From contig NZ_LATZ01000002.1 of the NCBI RefSeq assembly GCF_000981385.1, positions 62,001 through 126,000 of the forward strand: a stretch of 64,000 nt of DNA, given 5' to 3'. Both the position numbers and the translations under genes were made by a program. Of this stretch, positions 35,751 to 44,224 are shown one piece after another. Each line of letters starts with the position of its first letter. Position 1 is the stretch's first letter. Under the pieces are notes generated by a model. It had not been told where the DNA came from and did not search any database. It saw only the letters and a list, made by a program, of their open reading frames with translations. This stretch comes from Bacillus sp. SA1-12 (GTDB lineage: Bacteria; Bacillota; Bacilli; Bacillales; Bacillaceae).

Positions 35751-36538
35751 TTATTGAGGTACTCCTTTAAAATATGCTGATGAAGATTTTTTTCTCCTAC
35801 GAAGAAAGAATTTTTTGATAACAAGTTAAGCTTTTCTCCGTTCATAGTTGACGTTATGCCGCCGACCTCTTCAATTAAGATAATGCCTGCTGCGAAATCC
35901 CATGGAGCTAGTCTCATGGTCATATAAGCATCCAAACGTCCTGAAGCTACATAGGCACATTCTAAGGCGGCGGAACCATACGAACGGGTACCGCGAACTT
36001 TTTTTACGATCGGGGTTAACCGGTTATAATCGATTCGAGGATTTTCAACCAACCATGTTGAATTAATACTTATAACCGCTTCTTTTAGATCGACCTCATC
36101 TAATTTCGGCAAGGGCAGATCGTTCATATAAGCACCTTCACCTTTAAAAGCATGATAAAGTTCATTATGTACGACATCATAAATTAAACCGATATATCCT
36201 ACACCATCTCCGTAAATACCAACTGATATCGCAAAATTGCGCTGCTGATGAACAAAATTCATCGTACCGTCTATTGGGTCAATAATCCATATAACCCCAT
36301 CAAGAGATGTTACTTCATCACCATAACCTTCCTCGCCTAATATTCGATGGTCAGGGTAAGTGTCTTGAATTTTCCCGATTAAATATTGTTCAATTTCCTT
36401 GTCCATATTTGTAACTAAATCATTGGGGTTTGATTTGTATTGAATGGAAAGTGTGGACTCAAAGGATTGACGAATTTTTTCGCCCGCTTCTTCAACCCAT
36501 TGTTTTGCCTTTTGATCAATGTCCTTCCAGTTTGTCAT
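35747..36538 (-). CDS. suhB: Inositol monophosphatase family phosphatase (YktC/SuhB)
   Basis: This is a Mg-dependent phosphatase of the inositol monophosphatase family (263 residues). Metal-site residues are visible in ILGEEGYGDE (Glu69-70), DPIDGT (Asp87, Asp90) and APWDFAAG. B. subtilis YktC hydrolyses inositol phosphates in vitro, but the cellular substrate is uncertain. The ATG is preceded by GAGGATG, and the TGA overlaps the start of the GNAT gene. Confidence 0.92.
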   Translation of the reverse strand: MTNWKDIDQKAKQWVEEAGEKIRQSFESTLSIQYKSNPNDLVTNMDKEIEQYLIGKIQDTYPDHRILGEEGYGDEVTSLDGVIWIIDPIDGTMNFVHQQRNFAISVGIYGDGVGYIGLIYDVVHNELYHAFKGEGAYMNDLPLPKLDEVDLKEAVISINSTWLVENPRIDYNRLTPIVKKVRGTRSYGSAALECAYVASGRLDAYMTMRLAPWDFAAGIILIEEVGGITSTMNGEKLNLLSKNSFFVGEKNLHQHILKEYLNN

Positions 36539-36637
36539 AAAGCATCCTCATTTCTATGTATTAAATCGTTCTCTATGATAAGGATACTGCATTGATTTAA
36601 AGGAAAGCAAGTATGATCAATTATCATTGCGCAGATA

Positions 36638-36663
36638 AAAACGAACCCTAACGAGGTTCGTTT
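36638..36663 (-). terminator. Terminator of the ykzI-like gene
   Basis: The perfect arms AAACGAACC and GGTTCGTTT are followed by TTTTATCTG on the minus strand. Confidence 0.8.
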
Positions 36664-36683
36664 GCAGATCTTAGAATCTCCAG

Positions 36684-36872
36684 CTATGCTTGGAGCTTCA
36701 TCCACTCTTTTCGCAACTTTTCAAGCCTTTGTTTACATTCTATTTTTTTCTTTGTATCTTCATTTTGCATCGCTTCATAAAGGGTGGCTAACTCATAATC
36801 TAATTCTAGCCTTAACACCCCAATACGATTGTTTATGATTTTTTGACCACTGGTTTTTACTACTTGTTTCAT
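36684..36872 (-). CDS. YkzI-like small coiled-coil protein
   Basis: This is a 62-residue, charged, helical protein, with heptad-like spacing in the second half (EAMQNEDTKKKIECKQRLEKLRKEW). By position between yktC and yktB it corresponds to B. subtilis ykzI; I did not compare sequences directly. GGGGCGG precedes the ATG and a terminator follows. Function unknown. Confidence 0.7.
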   Translation of the reverse strand: MKQVVKTSGQKIINNRIGVLRLELDYELATLYEAMQNEDTKKKIECKQRLEKLRKEWMKLQA

Positions 36873-37133
36873 CTTTCTACCGCCCCTTTCGTTTCATCTC
36901 TTTTCATTTTATTTAGGTATCATGAAATGATTTCAAAGATTCAATCAATGTGTTTAATAGTTTTTTTATATAATATGTGAAGCGAAAAAAAGTTGGAACT
37001 ACCTGAAGAAAATTGTGTATTTACCTATTTCTTACCACCTAAGATCGAATGCAAAACATCTTAGTTTATAGAAAGCACCCCATGTGATACTATATGCATA
37101 TCCATTTAAGACAGCTAAGGAGGAATTTTTTCG

Positions 37134-37766
37134 ATGAACTTTAATGGTTTTACTTCTGAGGATTTCCAAACGTTTACAATAGATGGCCTTGAGGAAAGAA
37201 TGGAAGCTATACGTACGAGGATCCAGCCTAAATTTAATGAGATAGGGCAAGTATTAACTGAAGAGTTATCTATATCATTACAAACTGAAATGTTTCTTCA
37301 TATTGCGAAACATGCAAGAAGAACAAAAAATCCGCCTAAGGATACATGGTTAGCAATTGCCGCAAATAAACGCGGATACAAGCAGCATCCGCATTTTCAA
37401 GTCGGTTTATTTGACGACCACCTTTTTATCTGGCTTGCATTCATATATGAATTACCTAATAAAGAGAACATCGCTGACGTTTTTTTAAATAATATCAACA
37501 CCCTTTCTTCTGTTCCTGATGATTTTTATCTCTCATTAGACCATACAAAAAAAGATGCACAATCGGTGGGAGAAATTGACTTAAAAAAATCTCTTGAACG
37601 CTTCAGAGATGTAAAAAAAGCCGAGTTCCTAATAGGTCGTCATATTGAAGCAGATAAGCCTATTTTGCAAGATGGAGATCAATTAGTCAGAGTAATTAAG
37701 GAAACGTTCCAAACACTTATTCCTTTATATAAGCTTTCCTTTAAGCATAAAAATGTCCATGACTAA
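37134..37766 (+). CDS. yktB: YktB, UPF0637 (DUF1054) family
   Basis: This is a 210-residue cytoplasmic protein of the UPF0637 family. The N-terminus FNGFTSEDFQTFTIDGLEERM and the segment HARRTKNPPKDTWLAIA are family hallmarks. Function unknown. The ribosome binding site AAGGAGGA is excellent. Convergent with yktA on a shared terminator. Confidence 0.9.
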   Translation: MNFNGFTSEDFQTFTIDGLEERMEAIRTRIQPKFNEIGQVLTEELSISLQTEMFLHIAKHARRTKNPPKDTWLAIAANKRGYKQHPHFQVGLFDDHLFIWLAFIYELPNKENIADVFLNNINTLSSVPDDFYLSLDHTKKDAQSVGEIDLKKSLERFRDVKKAEFLIGRHIEADKPILQDGDQLVRVIKETFQTLIPLYKLSFKHKNVHD

Positions 37767-37781
37767 GCATGGACATTTTTA
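37749..37781. terminator. Bidirectional terminator yktB/yktA
   Basis: The perfect arms AAAAATGTCCATG and CATGGACATTTTT with a 6-base loop overlap the yktB stop region and lie just before the yktA stop. Confidence 0.85.
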
Positions 37782-37784
37782 GTA

Positions 37785-38054
37785 TTACATTTTTACAACC
37801 GAAACCTCATCTGAAGACTTTGCTTTTTTCATGACTCGATATGAAGAATACCCGCTAACTTCTTCAAACTCATTACATAGTGTCTTTTCTTCAGCTTTAC
37901 TTGGAACAATTTCCTTAAATCTGCGGTAAGCTATCATTAATTGACCGCGTTCTATCCCTTTTTCATATGCATGTTCAATACATTCGAAAAATTTAATAAC
38001 ATCAACTATTTCTTGTGTACTCCAGTCTAAGGAGATCGGATATTGATAATCCAT
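37785..38054 (-). CDS. yktA: YktA, UPF0223 family
   Basis: This is an 89-residue helical protein of the UPF0223 family ([21 protein letters not shown], then [19 protein letters not shown]), function unknown. The frame extends to a GTG at 38072. The family normally begins M-[DE]-Y-Q-Y-P, which fits the ATG at 38052-38054. The ribosome binding site GTGAGGAA is 12 bases away, so expression may be modest. Confidence 0.9.
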   Translation of the reverse strand: MDYQYPISLDWSTQEIVDVIKFFECIEHAYEKGIERGQLMIAYRRFKEIVPSKAEEKTLCNEFEEVSGYSSYRVMKKAKSSDEVSVVKM

Positions 38055-38100
38055 GATGTACTTATTCCTCACTCTCTTTTAAGAAGCGGAATAATGGACT

Positions 38101-39057
38101 TTATGCCCATTCTCTCCGAATAGATTCCGCTTCTAAAATCATTCTAGCGATTAAGTCATATGCAGATGGTATGTCCGAGATAAGACCCATTACCTGTCCT
38201 GCCCATGCAAAGCCTTCATCTATTTTACCATCATATATATATCTTTTGTTAGCAACACCGCTAATATAATCCTTAAGTTCTTCATAGCCGCCTGAATTTC
38301 TTTCGATTTCAAGTATTTGTTCTGCCCACTTATTAGCAATTACTCTTGCAGGAGCCCCAATTGTTCTTTTAATCACTACTGTGTCACTCTCATCACTTTC
38401 AAGCAATGCTTGTTTATAGACTTGATGGGCATGGACACATTCTTTTGTTGCGATAAACCGAGTGCCCATCTCTATCCCTTCCGCGCCTAGGCTTAATGCT
38501 GCCATCAATCCTCGGCCATCACCAATGCCTCCTGAAGCAATGACTGGGATGGAGACAGCATCCACCACTTGAGGAATTAAGACCAACGTCCCTACGTCAC
38601 TTCTTCCTAAATGGCCGCCTCCTTCCTGTCCTACAACCATTACGGCATCAGCACCAAGTTCTTCAGCCTTCAACGCTTGTCTTTTTGCAGCCACTAAAAC
38701 AAGCTTTTTAACATCAACACCTTCTAGCATATTAAATATTGGTGCCGGGTTTCCGCCGGTCATGGAAATGATTGGAACCTTTTCATCAATCGCAACTTCT
38801 ACTAAATCTTCATAGCCGTGACCATGCTGTCCGATCGCAAAATTCACACCAAAAGGCTTTGAGGTTTTTTCTTTTAATTTTCTAATTTCATCTCTTAAGG
38901 CATCTGCCGTTCCTAAGGACATAGCTGTAATTTGTCCTAATCCGCCTGCATTGGATACAGCAGCTGCCAGCTCAGAATAGGCCAAATAAGCAAGACCACC
39001 CTGTATGATCGGATATTGTATTCCTAAAAGCTCCGTTACCCTTGTATTCCAGTTCAT
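38101..39057 (-). CDS. Nitronate monooxygenase / enoyl-ACP reductase II-like flavoprotein
   Basis: This 318-residue FMN-dependent TIM-barrel protein is of the NMO/FabK group. Motifs are PIIQGGLAYLAYSELAAAVSNAGGLG at the N-terminus, VVGQEGGGHLGR (near residue 142) and IASGGIGDGRGLMAALSLGAEGIEMGTRF (phosphate binding). Such enzymes oxidise nitronates or reduce enoyl-ACP; the histidine-containing GGGHLG motif is common to both, so I do not choose between them. It lies between yktA and speA and is divergent from speA. Confidence 0.85.
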   Translation of the reverse strand: MNWNTRVTELLGIQYPIIQGGLAYLAYSELAAAVSNAGGLGQITAMSLGTADALRDEIRKLKEKTSKPFGVNFAIGQHGHGYEDLVEVAIDEKVPIISMTGGNPAPIFNMLEGVDVKKLVLVAAKRQALKAEELGADAVMVVGQEGGGHLGRSDVGTLVLIPQVVDAVSIPVIASGGIGDGRGLMAALSLGAEGIEMGTRFIATKECVHAHQVYKQALLESDESDTVVIKRTIGAPARVIANKWAEQILEIERNSGGYEELKDYISGVANKRYIYDGKIDEGFAWAGQVMGLISDIPSAYDLIARMILEAESIRREWA

Positions 39058-39263
39058 TGCGATACCTCCTATTTAAGCTTCTTATTCTAGATAAAACAAG
39101 AAAATCCTTCCCGAATGAATGGTATTGTACCTGAGAACACTAAAAAGCAATGGCTATTTAAAGGAAGGAAAAGCACTTGGCCGCTATTCTTCGTTAAGAT
39201 ATAGAAGGAACGAATCGCATGTGAGACCATTAAAATTGGTGAATAAATTACATGTTATTTTTA

Positions 39264-39292
39264 TTGACTGTCACTATTGATAAAGGTATAAT
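39264..39292 (+). promoter_or_regulatory. Sigma-A promoter of speA
   Basis: TTGACT (39264-39269) and TATAAT (39287-39292) have 17-base spacing. The predicted start near 39299 leaves a leader of about 180 bases before speA, in which I found no recognisable riboswitch. Confidence 0.75.
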
Positions 39293-39478
39293 TCATTTGT
39301 TTTTATAAATATACAATTTTCGACATGATCTATCTGAGTCTTTTAAACAACATAAATTTATCGTAATAGGTCAATAGGCAGCATTCTTTTTGTAGAAAGT
39401 TTTCAGTGACCTTTATCTATAAAGACGACATATAGACGAACATTAAACGATTAATGAAAAAAGAAGGTGGGAATAACT

Positions 39479-40954
39479 TTGTTGCAAAATGAAACTCCAT
39501 TGTTTACAGGTTTAATTGAACACGCTAAAAAAAATCCAATTCAATTCCATATTCCTGGACATAAGAAAGGGATGGGAATTGATCCTGAATTTCGAAATTT
39601 TATCGGTGATAATGCCCTTTCAATAGACTTAATTAACATTGGTCCACTTGACGACCTTCATGCACCAAAAGGAATGATTAAAAGAGCTCAAGAATTAGCA
39701 GCAGAAGCGTTTGGAGCAGATCATACATTCTTTTCAGTTCAAGGTACAAGCGGTGCCATTATGACGATGGTGATGGCTGTATGTGGACCTGGAGATAAAA
39801 TTATTGTTCCGAGGAATGTTCATAAATCTGTTATGTCAGCTATCGTATTTTCAGGCGCCACACCAATTTTTATTCATCCTGAAATTGACAAGAACCTTGG
39901 AATCTCCCACGGTATCACAACAGATGCAGTTGAAAAAGCTCTTGAACAACACCCTGATGCAAAAGGGGTTCTGGTTATTAACCCTACTTATTTCGGAATT
40001 TCGGCTGATCTAAAAAGGATCGTTGAAATTGCTCATTCCTATCATGTTCCGGTATTAGTTGATGAGGCCCATGGTGTTCATATTCATTTTCATGAGGACT
40101 TGCCTTTAAGCGCCATGCAGGCTGGAGCCGATATGGCTGCAACAAGTGTTCACAAACTTGGCGGTTCCATGACCCAAAGTTCTGTACTAAATGTAAGAGA
40201 GGGACTAGTTTCACCACAGCGTGTCCAATCAATTTTAAGCATGATGACAACCACATCAACATCTTATTTGTTGTTAGCATCCCTGGATGTAGCTCGAAAG
40301 CAGCTTGCTACAAGAGGCCGTGAGTTAATTAAAAAAACGATCGATTTAGCAAATTATACAAGAGATAAAATTAATGCAATCGATCATATTTCTTGTATTG
40401 GCAAGGAAATCCTCGGAACAAAAGCAACCTTTGATTATGATCCGACAAAATTAATTATCCCTGTTTATAAATTAGGCTTAACAGGATATGATGTTGAGAA
40501 ATGGCTTCGTGAAAAATACAATATTGAAGTAGAATTGTCAGATTTATATAATATTTTGTGCATCGTTACTCCTGGAGATACGAAGGAAGATGTTGATACA
40601 CTCATAACTGCTCTTCAGGATCTTGCAAATGAATTTAATATGCAACATAAAGAACAAGAAGCAAAGGTCCGTATTTTATTACCTGATATCCCTGTCTTGG
40701 CATTAACACCTCGTGATGCTTTTTATGCTGAAACAGAAATTGTCCCATTAAAAGAGTCAGCAGGAAGAATAATAGCTGAATTTATTATGGTATATCCTCC
40801 AGGAATCCCGATTTTTATTCCTGGTGAAATCATCACAGAAGACAATTTAGCTTATATTACAAAAAACCTGGAAGTTGGATTACCTGTTCAAGGACCTGAA
40901 GATCCTTCATTAAATACAGTCAGAGTCATAAAAGAACATCGGGCAATACGATAA
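39479..40954 (+). CDS. speA: Arginine decarboxylase SpeA (Orn/Lys/Arg decarboxylase family)
   Basis: SpeA is a PLP-dependent decarboxylase that starts polyamine synthesis; B. subtilis SpeA makes agmatine from arginine. The fold-I decarboxylase shows HIPGHKKG near the N-terminus, the substrate/cofactor segment VDEAHGVHIHF and the PLP lysine in SVHKLGG (Lys226). The open frame begins at a GTG (39467) that overlaps the ribosome binding site AAGGTGGG. TTG at 39479 (or 39482) is properly spaced and gives ML-QNETPLFTG, matching the family N-terminus. Family members include lysine decarboxylases, so specificity is by synteny with B. subtilis speA. Confidence 0.9.
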   Translation: MLQNETPLFTGLIEHAKKNPIQFHIPGHKKGMGIDPEFRNFIGDNALSIDLINIGPLDDLHAPKGMIKRAQELAAEAFGADHTFFSVQGTSGAIMTMVMAVCGPGDKIIVPRNVHKSVMSAIVFSGATPIFIHPEIDKNLGISHGITTDAVEKALEQHPDAKGVLVINPTYFGISADLKRIVEIAHSYHVPVLVDEAHGVHIHFHEDLPLSAMQAGADMAATSVHKLGGSMTQSSVLNVREGLVSPQRVQSILSMMTTTSTSYLLLASLDVARKQLATRGRELIKKTIDLANYTRDKINAIDHISCIGKEILGTKATFDYDPTKLIIPVYKLGLTGYDVEKWLREKYNIEVELSDLYNILCIVTPGDTKEDVDTLITALQDLANEFNMQHKEQEAKVRILLPDIPVLALTPRDAFYAETEIVPLKESAGRIIAEFIMVYPPGIPIFIPGEIITEDNLAYITKNLEVGLPVQGPEDPSLNTVRVIKEHRAIR

Positions 40955-40956
40955 AT

Positions 40957-41072
40957 AAAAGCGGAAGGGCATTGTTCAGCCCCGACTAAAATAAGACACT
41001 TAGGAATGGAAGACGTTTTTTGTCTTCCATTTCTAAGTGTAGACTTGCGGGTCTTGGCGCTGCAGCTACCCA
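40957..41072 (+). repeat. Dispersed repeat family A, good copy
   Basis: It starts AAAAGCGGAAGGGCATTG and contains TCAGCCCCGAC and ATAAGACAC. It then has a hairpin with arms AATGGAAGAC and GTCTTCCATT, then AAGTGTAGACTTGCGGG and GGCGCTGCAGCTAC. The order is the same as in the copy at 49979. It lies directly after the speA stop. Confidence 0.75.
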
Positions 41073-41133
41073 CCAAGACAAGTACAAATAGTAATACATT
41101 CGCAGCTTTAAAAAAGCAAAAAAACACCTTATT

Positions 41134-41168
41134 AAGCCGCACAGAATACTTGTATCCTGTGCGGCTTT
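41134..41168 (+). terminator. Terminator of speA
   Basis: The perfect arms AAGCCGCACAG and CTGTGCGGCTT are followed by TTTGCCTTTC. Confidence 0.7.
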
Positions 41169-41201
41169 GCCTTTCATATGCGAAAATCCACATATAAAAA
41201 T

Positions 41202-41232
41202 AAAGCATGCAACTTGAAAAATTGCATGCTTT
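41202..41232 (-). terminator. Terminator of SR1
   Basis: The 11-base-pair stem AAAGCATGCAA/TTGCATGCTTT with a 9-base loop is followed on the minus strand by ATTTTTA. Confidence 0.85.
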
Positions 41233-41265
41233 CATCCCCTTATTTTTCCTATATTGTAAACCCCT

Positions 41266-41397
41266 TTATTTGACTTTTAATTTGCTCTCTTCTTTATTGC
41301 AATCATGATGACTGCATTTTCCATACAATGTTGTCACTTTTTCTACTTCAATATGACCGATTGTAGAGTTGCAGTGTTGACAAACGATTGTTCCCAT
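41266..41397 (-). CDS. sr1P: SR1P, GapA-binding peptide
   Basis: This is a 43-residue peptide read on the minus strand: MGTIVCQHCNSTIGHIEVEK, then VTTLYGKCSHHDC and a basic tail KEESKLKVK. B. subtilis SR1P binds glyceraldehyde-3-phosphate dehydrogenase GapA and through it stimulates RNase J1. The start and the KVTTLYG segment are family hallmarks. Four cysteines (6, 9, 28, 33) plus histidines suggest metal binding, an inference only. The ribosome binding site AAGGGG (about 41405-41410) suits the ATG at 41395-41397; another ATG two codons upstream is too close. RNase J1 (rnjA) lies 10 kb away in the same window. Confidence 0.9.
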   Translation of the reverse strand: MGTIVCQHCNSTIGHIEVEKVTTLYGKCSHHDCNKEESKLKVK

Positions 41398-41478
41398 CTC
41401 CATACCCCTTTTCAATCATGATTTTTTCACTCTCAAAGTCTCTTATTCTTTGAAAGCGGTTAACGTTTTGTTATTTAT

Positions 41479-41507
41479 ATAATAATATGTCACATTTAAT
41501 TCGTCAA
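41479..41507 (-). promoter_or_regulatory. SR1 sigma-A promoter
   Basis: On the minus strand TTGACG (41502-41507) and TATTAT (41479-41484) are separated by exactly 17 bases. Confidence 0.8.
41484..41494 (-). promoter_or_regulatory. CcpN operator 1 in the SR1 promoter
   Basis: On the minus strand TGTGACATATT matches TRTGHYATAYW at all positions. It occupies the spacer and the edge of the minus-10, where binding would block transcription. CcpN represses sr1, gapB and pckA under glycolytic conditions in B. subtilis. Confidence 0.8.
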
Positions 41508-41516
41508 GCACTAAAT

Positions 41517-41527
41517 TGTATAACACA
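41517..41527 (-). promoter_or_regulatory. CcpN operator 2 upstream of the SR1 promoter
   Basis: On the minus strand TGTGTTATACA also matches TRTGHYATAYW at all positions. It is centred 33 bases from operator 1, three helical turns, so both would lie on the same DNA face. B. subtilis sr1 likewise has two sites. Confidence 0.8.
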
Positions 41528-41698
41528 TTTATTTTTTTATAAAGAATATTCATCATTTAAAAGATAATTAAGCAATTGAATAAAATTCTTCACCAGACAG
41601 TTATTCGCTTCAATCTGCTGAAGAAATTATTCATGTGATCGATCTGTATTGCACAGTATGAAACATTCTTTCTCAAAAGGATCATCTAATAATGCTGA

Positions 41699-41947
41699 TT
41701 ATACAAATAGTAATAAAAACACTTGCTTCCCAAGCATAAAAAATATGAGCGTGACTAAAGAAATGAGAAATGCTGCTTTTTTGGTTTTTAAACATGTATA
41801 TGCGATCAAATATGCTAAATAGAAAAAAACGAGAAGCAAAATTGCCTTTGCTATCAAACTATCCTTCTTGGATAACCAGCCTACTAGACTATAACCACTC
41901 CATAGAAGGAGCTGATAACAATATACAAAGCCAAATGTTAACTTCAT
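41699..41947 (-). CDS. Small membrane protein of unknown function
   Basis: This is an 82-residue protein with three hydrophobic segments (about 5-22, 30-51 and 57-79), so probably a three-helix membrane protein. The ATG at 41945-41947 lies behind GAGAAGGTGG, and an upstream GAGGGG-associated ATG at 41965 is less likely. It sits between SR1 and slp, where B. subtilis has no gene that I know of. No family recognised. Confidence 0.6.
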   Translation of the reverse strand: MKLTFGFVYCYQLLLWSGYSLVGWLSKKDSLIAKAILLLVFFYLAYLIAYTCLKTKKAAFLISLVTLIFFMLGKQVFLLLFV

Positions 41948-42140
41948 ACCACCTTCTCCCCTCACCTAAAACCTATAAAAAGTTTATGCTAACAAGATGT
42001 GAAACTTACATCTTTCACAATAGAAAGATTAAACTAACCAAAAGTAAAAGTGGGTATATTACATGTTAAACTAGGATAAACGGTTTATTTTTCAATTATG
42101 TAACAAATAGATGACAAGAGGAAGAAACTTCATTATTTAT

Positions 42141-42226
42141 GATAAAATAGGTTTAATTTAACAGAATAATAAGAGGATTAGCCTTAAAGTTTCTGTTTGC
42201 GCATACTAAATTAGACCTATTTTATC
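42141..42226. repeat. 19-base inverted repeat upstream of slp
   Basis: The arms GATAAAATAGGTTTAATTT (42141-42159) and AAATTAGACCTATTTTATC (42208-42226) pair perfectly apart from one G-U position, around a 48-base interval. It ends 22 bases before the slp start codon. It has no T-run, so it is not a terminator. See findings. Confidence 0.75.
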
Positions 42227-42248
42227 CATAATAAAGAGGTGGGCAGGG

Positions 42249-42626
42249 ATGACAAGATCAATACTCATTGCCTTCATCATTCCAGTTATTATCCTTTCTT
42301 CATGTGAAAGTGTCTTATATTCACAAGCTAAACCAGATGAAGAAATGACAAGTGAAAAGCAGCTATTATTTTTTTCGGATGAAGAAAATATTGATCGTGA
42401 AGCAGTCTACTATGATGCATTATTAGATATTCAGAAAGAGTTTCCTGAGGATTTTAACAATATGAAGGTTATCCCGGAAAACAGTAACTATAAGGATTTT
42501 GAGGTGGACATCTACCCTTCCCTTCTTGTCATAAAAGAGGATAAAGTGATCGTTCATATAGAAGGAGCCCTTCTAACAAAGGATGAAATTATGAAACCTA
42601 TTTCGAAGGCCCTATCAACAAACTAG
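42249..42626 (+). CDS. slp: Small peptidoglycan-associated-type lipoprotein Slp
   Basis: The 125-residue product has a lipoprotein signal with lipobox LSSC (Cys19). An acidic domain rich in Asp/Glu follows, with a thioredoxin-like-looking beta segment YPSLLVIKEDKVIVHIEGAL near the C-terminus. It matches B. subtilis slp by position (between SR1 and pdhD) and length. Function is unknown. Start behind GAGGTGGGCAGGG. Convergent with the pdh operon. Confidence 0.82.
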   Translation: MTRSILIAFIIPVIILSSCESVLYSQAKPDEEMTSEKQLLFFSDEENIDREAVYYDALLDIQKEFPEDFNNMKVIPENSNYKDFEVDIYPSLLVIKEDKVIVHIEGALLTKDEIMKPISKALSTN

Positions 42627-42645
42627 CCATAACCTTCCTACCCAA

Positions 42646-42693
42646 TGAAGTTGTTTCAAAAGGCCCTGCCCCTGTGAGACAGCTTCTTTTTTA
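42646..42693 (+). terminator. Terminator of slp (family C, short)
   Basis: The arms GAAGTTGTTTCA and TGAGACAGCTTC (two G-U pairs) are followed by TTTTTTA. Confidence 0.7.
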
Positions 42694-42769
42694 TTAATAA
42701 TAATCTGAAGGCTCTTGATTAAAACCGAAAGCAAGGAGCGGAAAGCAACAGTCAAGTTCAAGAAATCAA

Positions 42770-42805
42770 AAAAGAGGCGTCCTCATAAAAATGAGAAGCC
42801 TCTTT
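42770..42805 (-). terminator. Terminator of the pdh operon
   Basis: The arms AAAGAGGC and GCCTCTTT with inner CTCAT/ATGAG pairing are followed on the minus strand by a T-rich stretch, directly beyond pdhD. Confidence 0.8.
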
Positions 42806-42811
42806 GGTCAT

Positions 42812-44221
42812 TTATTTTACGATATGAATTGGAGTACCAATAGCAACTTCTGCTGCTTCCATTGTGATCTCACCTAATGTAGGGTGAGCATGAATTGTCA
42901 TAGCAATATCTTCTGCAGTCATACCAGCTTCGATTGCTAAGCTTAATTCAGAGATCATATCAGAAGCACTAGGACCAGCAATTTGTCCGCCAATGACTAA
43001 TCCATCTTCTTTACGTGTAATAAGTTTTAGGAATCCGTCCGTATCATTTAAAGATAATGCACGGCCATTCGCAGCAAATGGAAACTTAGCAGCGACCACT
43101 TCAATTCCATCCTCTTTTGCTCCTGCTTCAGAATAACCTACAGATGCAAGCTCTGGCTCAGAGAATACAACAGCTGGAATACCTAAATAATCAATTTCAG
43201 CTTTTTCTCCGGCAATTGCTTCTGCAGCAATTTTCCCTTCATAAGAAGCTTTATGTGCTAATTGTGGTCCTTCAACAATATCACCAATTGCATAAATGTT
43301 TGGAATATTTGTACGGCATTGTTTATCAATTTTGATGATGCCTCTTTCCGTCATTTCAACACCAACTTGCTCTAATCCAAGCTCATCAGTATTTGGACGG
43401 CGGCCAACTGAAACAAGTAAGTAATCGGCTTCAATGGTTTTTTCTTCACCTTTTACTTCAAATGTTACTTTTACGCCAGTTTCACTTTCTTCAACACTCT
43501 TTGCTGAAGCATTTGTATGAATTTCTGCACCTTTTTTCTTAAGGCCGCGTTTAACTAAAGCGCTCATTTGCTTTTCAAAACCAACTAAGATATCATCAGC
43601 TGCTTCAATGAAAGTAACTTCAGTACCAAAGTTAGCATATGCACTTCCAAGCTCGATTCCGATAACCCCTCCGCCAATTACAGCAAGTTTTTTAGGAATT
43701 TCAGGAAGGTTTAATGCACCTGTTGAATCAATAACACGTTTTGTATATTTGAACGCAGGGATTTCAACTGGACGTGAACCTGTTGCAATAATTACGTTTT
43801 TAAACTTGTATGTTTGTGAAGATGTTTCATCCATTACTTTAACTGTTTCATTATCTACAAAGTATGCTTCACCATAAACGACATCAACTTTATTACCTTT
43901 AAGTAATCCAGCAACACCGCCTGTTAGCTTTTTAACAACACCTTGCTTAAACTCTTGAACTTTTGAGAAATCAACTGTCACGTTATCAGCTTTGATACCC
44001 ATATCTTCTGAATGTTTAGCTGTTTCATAACGATGACCAGCTGCAATTAATGCTTTAGAAGGAATACAGCCAACATTTAAGCAAACTCCTCCTAATGTTG
44101 CTTTTTCAACAACTGTTACCTTCTGTCCTAATTGAGCAGCGCGGATCGCTGCAACGTATCCGCCTGGGCCTGCTCCGATGACAAGAGTATCTGTTTCAAT
44201 TGGGAAATCTCCAACTACCAT
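42812..44221 (-). CDS. pdhD: Dihydrolipoyl dehydrogenase (E3)
   Basis: This is the E3 component of the pyruvate dehydrogenase complex and, in Bacillus, also of 2-oxoglutarate dehydrogenase. It re-oxidises dihydrolipoamide with FAD and NAD. The 469-residue protein has GAGPGG for FAD, the redox-active disulfide [13 protein letters not shown] (Cys47, Cys52), a second Rossmann motif [10 protein letters not shown] and the C-terminal active-site HAHPTLGE (His446). Three bases separate it from pdhC. Confidence 0.97.
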   Translation of the reverse strand: MVVGDFPIETDTLVIGAGPGGYVAAIRAAQLGQKVTVVEKATLGGVCLNVGCIPSKALIAAGHRYETAKHSEDMGIKADNVTVDFSKVQEFKQGVVKKLTGGVAGLLKGNKVDVVYGEAYFVDNETVKVMDETSSQTYKFKNVIIATGSRPVEIPAFKYTKRVIDSTGALNLPEIPKKLAVIGGGVIGIELGSAYANFGTEVTFIEAADDILVGFEKQMSALVKRGLKKKGAEIHTNASAKSVEESETGVKVTFEVKGEEKTIEADYLLVSVGRRPNTDELGLEQVGVEMTERGIIKIDKQCRTNIPNIYAIGDIVEGPQLAHKASYEGKIAAEAIAGEKAEIDYLGIPAVVFSEPELASVGYSEAGAKEDGIEVVAAKFPFAANGRALSLNDTDGFLKLITRKEDGLVIGGQIAGPSASDMISELSLAIEAGMTAEDIAMTIHAHPTLGEITMEAAEVAIGTPIHIVK

Positions 44222-44224
44222 CGA

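Larger units (their letters stand above)
41195..41472 (-). ncRNA. sr1: SR1 dual-function small RNA
   Basis: This is the counterpart of B. subtilis SR1, a roughly 205-nucleotide RNA that base-pairs with ahrC mRNA and also encodes the peptide SR1P. A sigma-A promoter (TTGACG, 17 bases, TATTAT) predicts a start near 41472. A strong terminator with arms AAAGCATGCAA/TTGCATGCTTT and ATTTTTA predicts an end near 41195. The transcript of about 278 bases is longer than in B. subtilis. Its location between speA and slp/pdhD is the same as there. The SR1P ORF lies inside. Ends are inferred, not measured. Confidence 0.85.

Noticed and set aside
39299..39478. Possible riboswitch in the speA leader
   Set aside because: The leader is long, but I found no stable alternating hairpins or terminator; nothing beyond length supports it.
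41451..41465. cre-like sequence TGAAAGCGGTTAACG near the SR1 start
   Set aside because: It misses the CcpA consensus by a one-base offset in the right half and would lie inside the transcript. Suggestive only.
43608..43877. ORFs antisense to pdhD, pdhC and pdhB (several of 70-155 codons)
   Set aside because: All mirror coding regions with strong codon bias and lack ribosome binding sites.
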